Origin: Lumbricus terrestris
Taxonomy: Eukaryota > Annelida > Clitellata > Crassiclitellata > Lumbricidae
Direction: 5' to 3'
NCBI GenBank assembly: GCA_949752735.1
Contig: OX457037.1
Location: 67,459,811-67,523,810 of the forward strand
DNA length: 64,000 bases
The notes beneath the pieces were generated by a model. It searched no databases, was not told the origin of the DNA, and saw nothing but the letters and a program-made list of their open reading frames with translations. Both the position numbers and the translations under genes were made by a program. This document shows, piece after piece, positions 56,010-64,000 of this stretch (the stretch's first letter is position 1; every line of letters begins with the position of its first letter).

Positions 56010-57151
56010 CAGGCCCGCCGAGAGACAGAGGGCGCAAGTGCCCAGGGCCCGGCGAATTTTAGGGGCCCGGAGGGGGCCCGGGCTACAGTGACTATATTTG
56101 TTGTCTACGGGCCGCGGGCCCAATATATAATCACTTATATTACTTAGCCTATTTTCTGTGATTTAGGCCTATGTTGTTGTAAATAGTCATATAGCCTAAT
56201 AGGTTAGCTATTACTGTTACATAACTACAACTGTTTAAGTTTCAAGCAACTGTCCATTAGCCTGTATACCTCACTTATCAGTGTTTTGCCAAGGAACACA
56301 CTCACTGCCGTCTCAGAACGTTCTTCTGGTAAAATATGCGTTGTCAGATTTCAATCAAAACTGAACAAATCTAAATGATAAATTTCTCTTGCAACGATGG
56401 AATATTTTATATAGGCTAGGCTATAGCCTACACGCATCTGGAGTACAAAAACAAAATAGAAAAGGCTAATAGGCCTAAGTTTGAAAAGGCAAATGTTGGT
56501 AGGCCCTATAGCTTTTACGTGCCCTATAGCTTTTACGTGCATTTTATACAGTCGTACACTATCTCAATGCAGCATCTCAAAAGAAGGCAGTCAGAGCCCG
56601 TAATTAGACCTACTCCACCATCGGTTGATTCTAGTGAATTTGACTAAACGCGCCTGCGTGGTGATCGTATATAACTGAATGGATTAAAATGAAGTTTGTG
56701 GTGTTAGTATCTTAATTCCAAAAGCAGACATTATAAATAACAAATAAGAATTAAGAAAATGCCGAAATACAGTGATATTATAAAAACTGTAAAAAGGCTT
56801 TGTTTTTATGTTGGCACTCTGCCGCCATGGTAGGCCCGCGTTTAGGTCTATAGGCTACACAAAGGATTGAGACGATAGGCTCTATTGGCTGCTATAAAGC
56901 TTATAAGAAACGTTCCTCCAAGACATGCGGACAATTTTCGATGAAGTTGTTGATTGTCATATTATTTGGCAATTAAATTCTTAACATTAAGAACTGATTT
57001 AAAATCAAAGATGCAAGCATTGGCGTACATTCATACCCACACTATCGTTATTTTTATTTGTTTTTGTGTAAATTTGCTCAAAAAGCCTAAAGATAGTTAG
57101 GGGCCCGGGACTGCTCAGCCCAGAGGCCCGGAATTTCTGTCGGCGGGCCTG
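56010..57151. mobile_element. Non-autonomous hAT element with TSD TTTCTATC
   Basis: Ends CAGGCCCGCCGAGAGACAG and CTGTCGGCGGGCCTG, with GGGCCCGG blocks inside. TTTCTATC flanks both sides (56002-56009 and 57152-57159). It is 1,142 bp, AT-rich inside and has no transposase. It lies 36 bp into the first intron of copy 3. Confidence 0.93.
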
Positions 57152-57159
57152 TTTCTATC

Positions 57160-58195
57160 AAATACTCTGGTCCTTATCTTTGGAATAGTCTTCCGGCTTA
57201 CATAACTGCCTTACATTGAATTGGCCTCTTCAAAACACTTTAAAAAATATTTCTTGTTGTTAACTGGCCTAAATCTTGTAGCCTATTCTTGCCGCTGACA
57301 TTTTAACGTGCAGCTGGACACAAAGTGTGTAGTTGGGAAAGAGGTTTGTGCAGTTGAAAATCAGATCTTGTGCAGTTACTTTTTGCCTAATTGCGTGAAC
57401 CGACGAGAAGTTAGTGGTAAAAAGTTGGACACAAACATGATAGTAACAGCCCAAAGTGAACATCTTTGAGGCGGTTTATTTGGGTGATATTTATGTTCAG
57501 GAAAAGAGCAGGCCTGTTGAAATTTGACGCAAACTATATAAACCTGCTATGTCGAAGCTGTTACTACCAGTTACGTCAGCTTAAGGTGGTCTCCCGCTCT
57601 CTGTCTTTTAGTGCCGCCTCTACTCTTGTTCACTCTTTCGTAGTTTCCCGCCTTGACTAGCCTACTGCAGCACTCTCTATTATGGACTTCCGGCTGACCG
57701 GATTGGCTGCCTGGAACGGGTCCTCCGCTCTGCGGCGCGACTTGTTGGCCATATCCCAAAATATGGCCATGTCTCATCCTATATGCGGGATATCTTACAC
57801 TGGCTCCCTTCTCCTCAGCGGATTGCATACAGGGTCTGTGCGCTGGTTAGGCGGTGCGTTGAAGGACTAGCTCCACCCTATCTTCGAGAACTCTGTAGTT
57901 CCACCGTGGGAGTTCAGCGTCGATCGACCCTTCGATCGGCGAACCACGCTGAGCTTCTGGTTCCCCGCTCACGGACTGCTATCCGACAGCGTCGTTCATT
58001 CTCTGTTGCAGGTCCTACAGCTTGGAATGGTCTCCCTGTTACACTGCGCTTAATTCCCAGGGTCACTCCGCTCTGTTCCTTAAGAACCTAAAAACTGTTT
58101 TATTTAGCCGTGGCTGGACCGGGAGCGCTTCTGAGTAGCCTACCTTGAAGAGGCGCTATATAAATTTCTGAAATAAGCAAATAAATAAATAAGTT
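57160..58195 (+). pseudogene. CR1/L2-like LINE 3' parts
   Basis: A short piece at 57160-57260 translates with LWNSLPAYITAL. The main piece (57530-58195) gives LERVLRSAARLVGHIPKY, ILHWLPSPQRIAYRV near 57790, a GLAPPYLRELC block, then LLVPRSRTAIRQRRSFSVAG and WNGLPVTLR. These are the conserved C-terminal landmarks of L2/CR1 ORF2. The end GGGAGCGCTTCTGAGTAGCC and GGCGCTATATAAATTTCTG with an AAATAAATAAAT tail is an L2-type 3' end. Frames are broken. Confidence 0.85.
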
Positions 58196-60189
58196 GCGAT
58201 TACATGCAGTTTTCAAGTCAAGCATAAGACCGATTCGGCGAAGGTCACCCTTGTGCATGAAGTAGCCTAAGAGCAGGGGAAAATGGGTGATGTGATCGAA
58301 GAAGACAATTAGGTTCTGCAAAAAATCACACATAGGCTGCAGACAGAAGAATTTGCAGTAAATGTATGTGTGGTTGCAGATTCAAGGCATGCTGTAGCTT
58401 GATATCCGGATAGAGTTGTCAAGGCCGGGGTTATCCTTCATACCATGTAGATCTAATGACAACTTCTTGGCCATCGTAGTTTACTTAATTTCGCCTGCTT
58501 TTGCCGCTTGCTCTGACAAGCTGAAGCAAGAAGGAGTTCAAGGAACGTAGACAGTCAGACGCATAAAGCAAAAATAGTCTACCATAATATAACAACCCAA
58601 GACTAGTATCTAACTGGAGACAGGCGATGAAAAGAAAAGAATTAATCAGGCATACACCCAGACTGAGCTAGCCTTTCAGCCACACAGGCTATCCAATACA
58701 TAGGCCTACATACACAGTACATACATATACCGACATGGTGTAGGATTGTATACTACAGGTCAATGCCTACGGTACTCAAATTTTCTTCAAAATTCTCCAT
58801 ATATCCCCATATTACACGCATCCTTTTTGAGTTTATGTGATCCCATTCCAAAATCGCCATCCTCAGAATCTGAAAAATACACGTAGGCCTATGTTATTGA
58901 GCTAGCCTCTCGCACAGAGGCGTAGACTTAGGTGGGATAGGATCGAAGAACGGAACCCAGAACTTGTGGTGGTGACGGAGATGCTTATATCTTATATCCC
59001 CCAAATATTTCAGAAAATATTACCACAAACATCATTATAGATTTATACGGTGTTATCCACTGCTTATCCATAATTACCAATTTTGATACAGATGACAGCT
59101 TAGGCTAAACTACCACCATTACGTTGTGTAAATTAACAAGAATTTAAGATACATGTAGGGGGGAATTATTCAAGTCTTGAACCACGTCTCTGAGCACTAA
59201 AAATTATGATTGAATTTGTCAAGGTAACAGCTTAAAATGCTATTAAAACAGTGGGCAAATTACGTTTTTTTTCAAACAATGGACGGGAAAAGAAATTATG
59301 AGTAATTTTTTAAATGACAGCTTTAAATGCGGGAGTTACAGTGTGCAAATGAAAAAATTAAACAATAAAGAGGAGACTCTCTAAACTCTTAAGGCATAGA
59401 TGACAGCTCAGAATGCTACCATTACAGTGTGGAAATTCAAAAATATAAACAATGATGAGGAGCATTTATTGAAGTCTCAAATCATGCCTTTTTGCTCGTG
59501 CATTGGAAATTATTTCCTTCGGTCGCTCGTTCGTTTCCACAAACCCAGGACCAAGTCTGCGAATATTTTCGCACACACATTCTGGTTCTCATGAATGGAT
59601 GACACCAGAGCTTGCAGCATATAAAATTTCCAGCAGTCGTACCCTAAGCCAAGTCATGGTGTGGTAAAATATCATTTACATGTAGATCAGCGACGCGGCT
59701 GGAGGTTGAAACTGCTGTTAGCCTACGCAGTACATATTCGTGTTGATGTGGGTGTCAGTATAGGCCTATCGATCAATAATGACCATTTGAGAGGTTTGCT
59801 CGTGATATTTATCAGTCTTACATCATATTTTGCAGTTAATGGGTTATATTTAGGATAATACAAAATTTGAAATTAGCTCAAAGATTTTACTTCTTCGGGA
59901 AATATCTCATCTTGTCTGCTAGCTCTAGCTTTGGCAAAACAGTAATGATGTTGATCTTAGGGTTTCATAGCAAAAAAGCAACATTTAGACGTACCCTTGC
60001 ATCATACAAGCAAACTTTGGAAGTGTCCAGAAACATAGGACCATTGAACTTTATTAGGCTACACTTGCAATTTTTCTGAGCTAATTCCAATTATGTGTGT
60101 CATATAACGTGTAAGCTTATTGATGACAATTCCAGCAACAGCAGAGGATCTTTAAGGGATCTTTAAGGGATCTCTAGTCGATTAAGGAT
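58196..60189. other. Intron of copy 3, weak tandem structure only
   Basis: Between about 59090 and 59490 a diverged unit recurs (GACAGCT..AATGC...ACAGTGTG.AAAT..AAAAA). A similar word occurs near 44576. No exon or complete transposon is supported elsewhere. Confidence 0.45.
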
Positions 60190-60428
60190 ATTGATGATAA
60201 TAATAATAATATCTTTTCTTTAATTAAACGCCTGCAAGACGCACTGCGCTTTACATTTACAGGTTATGCAGTAATCTTAATTAAACTTAACTACCAACTG
60301 AACAGACAGCTTTGTAATTACACGGCGCCAATGGCAGCCTACAAAGCAAATCCGCCCAACGGGGGCTCGAACCTGCAACCTCTCGCACTCTTGGCCAGCG
60401 TGTTAACCACTACTCTACCGGGCCCCTA
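60190..60428 (-). mobile_element. tRNA-derived SINE, minus orientation
   Basis: The minus strand opens GGGGCCCGGTAGAGTAGTGG at 60425 and has a B-box GGTTCGAGCCC about 50 bp on. The body ends in GCGCAGTGCGTCTTGCAGGC and an ATTATTATTATC tail near 60195-60215. Confidence 0.75.
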
Positions 60429-61430
60429 TACATGCGAACGTTACATGCGTGAACAATCTGCACATAGCCTTCATCCAAACGACTCTTCATGCTAACGATG
60501 CATATAAATAGAATGCATTGGATGCATGTATGGCCTACTTGGAGTCCTACGCTTGTGCAGTTGAGAAAATTCCTTAGAATAACCTCTGAGACAGACACAA
60601 TTATCATCTCTTCTCTTACCATTGCGCAAGTCAAAATATTACTCATAGATATTTGCCCTGCAGACACCATGTCATAATTTCATTATATAATTGGGTTATT
60701 AACTGTTATTAGCTATGTTTTCAGTACTAACCGTAATGTTCACAATGATAATAATGTTGTCTATCTATGAGGATCTAGCTTTTGATATTTGCATAGTTGT
60801 AAAAAACTTTTTCCGCTTTTCATTCTCTCCGTTTTTTTATTTTCTGCATCGTTTTATTCCGTTTTTTAAAATATTTTTTATGCAAATTTATTTATTTACT
60901 GTATTTACTGTATTTTTTTATTTTCCCTATTTTTATTTTTCCATGATATTCCGTCACCTGGGGTAACTTTGATAGGCGGGGTAACTTTGACCCACTCGGG
61001 GTAACTTTGACAATTTTTGTGTAAACATTGTATAGCTGTATGTGGATAAGGGCGGACGAGGGTGAATACTTGAACATGAGCCTATGGATACCTATGGGCT
61101 CATACACACACATATCAAGCATCAATTGCATGATTACCAGAGAAGTTGGTGGACACAGAAGCAGTTTTTGGTGAAGTTGTGGTTGAAATGTTGAAACGTC
61201 ATTGTGGTACAAACAAACAAGAGAAACAGGCACAGAAAAGATGCTTGAAAATTATAGCTGGGAATGAAATTCAACGATCTGATCTCTATCTGGAACAAGC
61301 AAGGTACTGCCGGTACCGGTACTGGTACCAGTACCAGTACCAGTACCAGCAACGACGTAAAGTTCAAGAAGTAGGCTACATTTAGAACCATCCTCTGATT
61401 CTGAAAGTAGTGGATCAGTGTCATACCAAG

Positions 61431-62043
61431 GGTGTCACGACAACTCGTCTACCGACAACTCGTCTAACGACAACTCGTCTAACGACAAGTGGTCTCCGGA
61501 CAATTCGTCTACGACAACTGGTCTACAGACAACTGATCCAGCGCTTGAGAAATGGAAGCTGGATGAAAGTTTTTACGGGTGAAATGGAGGTTGGATTGAT
61601 GAAAAAACGCAAGAGAAATGGAATCTGGATGATGGCTCTTTTACATGTGAAATAGAAGCTGGATTGACGAAAATAACGTATGAGAAATAAAAGCTGGATG
61701 AAAGTATTTCTTGATCTGAAATAGAAGCTGGATTGATGAAAAAACGCTGAAGTAATGGAAGCTGGATAAGGGTATTTTATTATATCTGAAATAGAAGCTG
61801 GATTGACGAAAATGATGGGTGCGTAATAGAAGCTGGATGAAGGTATTTTTAGATCTGAAGTAGAAGCTGGATGCATGTCAAAATACATGAATAAAATCAT
61901 CAATCCAGCTTCCATTTAAGCTAAAAAAAACATATTTTCATGAATCCAGCTTCTATTTCATCAATACTATTCGTTTGTAGACCAGTTGTCGTTAGACCAA
62001 TTGTCCGGAGACGAGTTGTCGGTAGACCAGTTTTCGTGGAACC
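61431..62043. mobile_element. Small foldback of the giant-element family, TSD CATACCAAG
   Basis: CATACCAAG is duplicated at 61422-61430 and 62044-62052. The element begins GGTGTCACGACAACTCG and ends GTTTTCGTGGAACC, with outer CGACAACTCGTCTA repeats like those at 30634. Inside are about eight GAAATAGAAGCTGGAT words, with two in the opposite orientation close to the right end. Length 613 bp. Confidence 0.92.
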
Positions 62044-62091
62044 CATACCAAGATAGCAGTACATGTATACTATACCCATACTTCGTATGAC

Positions 62092-62304
62092 TTGGCAGGG
62101 ACTGACAGGGAATCACCAGTGGCCTCCACAAAGTCCCAGTATGGACCTGAGTCACCTGACCAATGGATTGTTGTGAAGTATGAAGGAAAGAAAAGTTATC
62201 TCAACTACATTGGCAAAATTCTTGATGTTAAACCAAAAAACAAGACTTATAAGAGTGCAATTTGTGAAGAAACAACCAGGAAGCAATTGTTTAAAATTTA
62301 CTGA
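62092..62304 (+). pseudogene. C-terminal piece of a transposon protein (WIVVKYEGKK domain)
   Basis: About 70 codons read SPDQWIVVKYEGKKSYLNYI, then GKILDVKPKNKTYKSAICEE. This resembles a C-terminal module (xxVxYEGKxxxxxxIGxV) seen in many uncharacterised transposon-encoded proteins in animals. The frame stops at 62304 without a clear domain end. The enzyme it belonged to is not visible here. Confidence 0.55.
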
Positions 62305-62869
62305 CAAGGAAGCTGATGTTGACCCTGCAGTTCCATATAATGCAGTTTGCTGAAGAACTACAGAAGCCTACAGAAAACAACAGACAGCAATTCCAATTCA
62401 AAAATGTCACCAGTAAAGTTATGAATTAAAAGAAACTGGTAAAAACTTTTGAAATACGTTGTCCCTTTGGCAATGGAAAAGAATTCTTTTATATCCTCTC
62501 AATGGTCAGTTACCCAGTTATGGACTTTTTTGGATCCCCAGATGGTAGAGGGTACCGGTACTTGTTTCTTTTTTAAACTGAAGAAAATTATAAATGTAGC
62601 CCCCATTAGGTCCTAATTTGATAACACAGTGAAATGCAAAAAATATCAAAATAACCCCACCCCTGGGGTTACAATGATGACTCTTTGGGCTTTTAAAAAA
62701 TATACCAGGAATACTTCAAAAAAATTAAATTGAGTTTCATCGTAATCACAAGACATCATTTGGTAAAATAAAGCAAAAAAAGGAAAATATTTTTTTAAAG
62801 TTCCATTTATGGAACCAAATATGCAAAAAACTATCAAAGTAGGCTACTTCCAGTTGAGGTACATCTCAA

Positions 62870-62933
62870 TGGATGTAGTTCTAAATAAAGTTTGTAGCTA
62901 ATTTCTCCGGGCAACGCCGGTTACCACAGCTAG
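62870..62933 (+). mobile_element. Helitron-like 3' terminus
   Basis: Ends with the hairpin CTCCGGGCAACGCCGG, spacer TTACCACAG and CTAG at 62930-62933, followed by T. The 5' end is not defined; it directly follows the decayed transposon above. Confidence 0.5.
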
Positions 62934-63486
62934 TTTAATATAATTCAAACAATCGGACTCTTGGTTAACTTTCCTTGGAAATTTTTCATTTGCCTGACCC
63001 TCCCCAACGGGATCGTCCATCCCCTTTAGGGGCTCCCTTTGTAGATAATGCATTCATGTTTTCTACGTTTGCTGTCATTTAGGTTCAAATCGAATCAAAT
63101 AGTTTATTTGGCAGCCAAGAGACAAAGAACGAGAACAAATCAAATCGGGCATCAAAGAAAACAACGTTAACAAATATAGCAAAGCATTACTTAACTAAAT
63201 GATGCCAATAGTTTCTAATTGGTTGCACATGGGACCCGGAAGGGGTCTTGCAACCCCGCTAGGTGAATCCCCCGGGGCGGTTATACCATGATGATGATAG
63301 CCATTAGGTTGCCGTAGAGTGGTCCTGACATAAGTTATAGAGAGTCAAAACAATAAAGAAAATGAAAAGCAAACACCTTAACTAAAAGCACAGTTACAAA
63401 TTCGGTGCTTAGGTTGTCTGATAGCAATAAAAAAATTGAATTGAAAAAGTAAGCAGTGGGAAATGTTAGGCGCAACTGCAGCAGTG

Positions 63487-63489
<3 letters not shown>
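62934..63489. other. Unassigned DNA with possible SINE/LINE end
   Basis: GC-rich words near 63225-63290 (GACCCGGAAGGGGTCTTGC, CCCCGGGGCGG) and an AATCGAATCAAATAG tail near 63095 suggest a minus-oriented retroelement 3' end, but no domain or tRNA head is visible. Confidence 0.35.

Positions 63490-63548
<59 letters not shown>
63490..63548. repeat. (TA)n microsatellite
   Basis: About 59 bp of TA dinucleotides with no interruption visible before 63549. Confidence 0.95.
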
Positions 63549-63556
<8 letters not shown>

Positions 63557-64000
63557 TCGTTTAATGTGGAAAAAACAGGTTGACAAGACCGCAACTCAGT
63601 AACATGAAAGGGAGCATTACGGGTTACACAGTCGCTTGTTGAGAAGGCACATAAAGAGGGCTCTTGGAATAAAGTTTTTATCGTCCTTCGGTGGTAACTC
63701 AAAGTTACGCGGACGTGGTCGAAGGCAGTATTGACGCTGAATAATCGGAGGAAACAGGGTCCTCAGCAGGCGGTAGGCCTATGGCAACTTTTTGATGTAA
63801 TAATGACTTAATGACTCATAATGACTTTTAGCAGTGCATAATGTGTGGGAAAATAAGTGCCTGCACGCCCCTTACTTTTCCAGGCTTTGCTGGCCAATAA
63901 GTGGCAGGACGGCGTTAAGATTTTAAAATAAGTGCACGGACGCCGTCCATGACCTCCAGCCACACTTTAAGCCCTGGTTTTTAGTCAATTACAGTTGGTT
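63549..64000. other. Unassigned DNA to the window edge
   Basis: Near 63850-63960 two diverged direct copies of an ATAAGTG..CACGGACGCC / ATAAGTGCCTGCACGCC word occur. Nothing else is recognised. Confidence 0.35.

Larger units (their letters stand above)
60957..62660 (+). mobile_element. Decayed DNA transposon with GGGGTAACTTTGA terminal repeats
   Basis: The left end holds three GGGGTAACTTTGA words at 60960-61012. The right end near 62655 has the inverse-like CCCCTGGGGTTACAATGAT. The interior has open pieces (61146-61385 and 62092-62304) and a Ser/Glu-rich zone (SSDSESSGS) between them that the foldback at 61431-62043 interrupted. A (GTACCA)n stretch lies near 61310-61350. Confidence 0.6.

Noticed and set aside
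1..64000. Bacterial or viral contamination
   Set aside because: Spliced exons, AATAAA signals, SINEs, LINEs and animal DNA transposons are spread across the whole window.

Overview
The window looks like nuclear DNA from a marine invertebrate animal, most likely a deuterostome and perhaps an echinoderm. Genes have spliced exons with GT-AG borders and AATAAA signals, intergenic DNA is AT-rich, and transposons dominate. The foldback elements here resemble the TU elements described from sea urchins. The species assignment is inference. Nothing looks bacterial.

Host genes: the window holds parts of a head-to-tail cluster of TRIM-NHL genes (RING, B-boxes, coiled coil, then an NHL beta-propeller), all on the + strand. 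Copy 1 contributes its last two recognised exons (5465-5611 and 5811-6697) plus a poly(A) signal. Copy 2 appears complete in outline: a RING/B-box exon (24568-25708), a coiled-coil exon (40989-41294) and an NHL exon (45708-46711), with introns of about 15.3 and 4.4 kb. Copy 3 starts with a RING/B-box exon (54842-55973) and runs off the right edge. Every splice junction I could place is phase 1, so the exons are interchangeable modules.

Mobile DNA: almost everything else is transposon. There is an LTR retrotransposon (11668-19563, minus) with apparently identical LTRs, 4-bp TSD GTAA, and an 870-codon gag-like ORF whose ATG lies inside the LTR. A second LTR (30270-38674, TSD TTAC) is a solo LTR of similar design, split by a 6,775-bp foldback element (30634-37408). 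That foldback has a 9-bp target duplication, ends built from ~14-bp tandem repeats, long inverted arms of ~67-bp repeats, and a small central gene for a FLYWCH zinc-finger protein with its own TATA-like box. Smaller relatives (21298-21893, 28350-28753, 61431-62043, and a possible one at 28868-29339) share the inner repeat but carry different outer ends. hAT-type elements with 8-bp target duplications are frequent (6933-8480, 27962-29729, 46614-46944, 47016-47174, 47588-47848, 49424-49661, 56010-57151). There is also a piggyBac-like MITE in TTAA, four Helitron-like 3' ends, three tRNA-derived SINEs, several decayed LINE reverse-transcriptase fragments and decayed coding pieces of other DNA transposons.

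Most interesting points: the FLYWCH gene at the centre of a giant palindrome and the modular foldback family around it; LTRs whose U5 region encodes the start of gag, with AATAAA 43-49 bp upstream of the gag ATG; a MITE insertion that replaced the C-terminus of the copy-2 NHL protein; and a SINE inserted into one of two identical LTRs without any target duplication.
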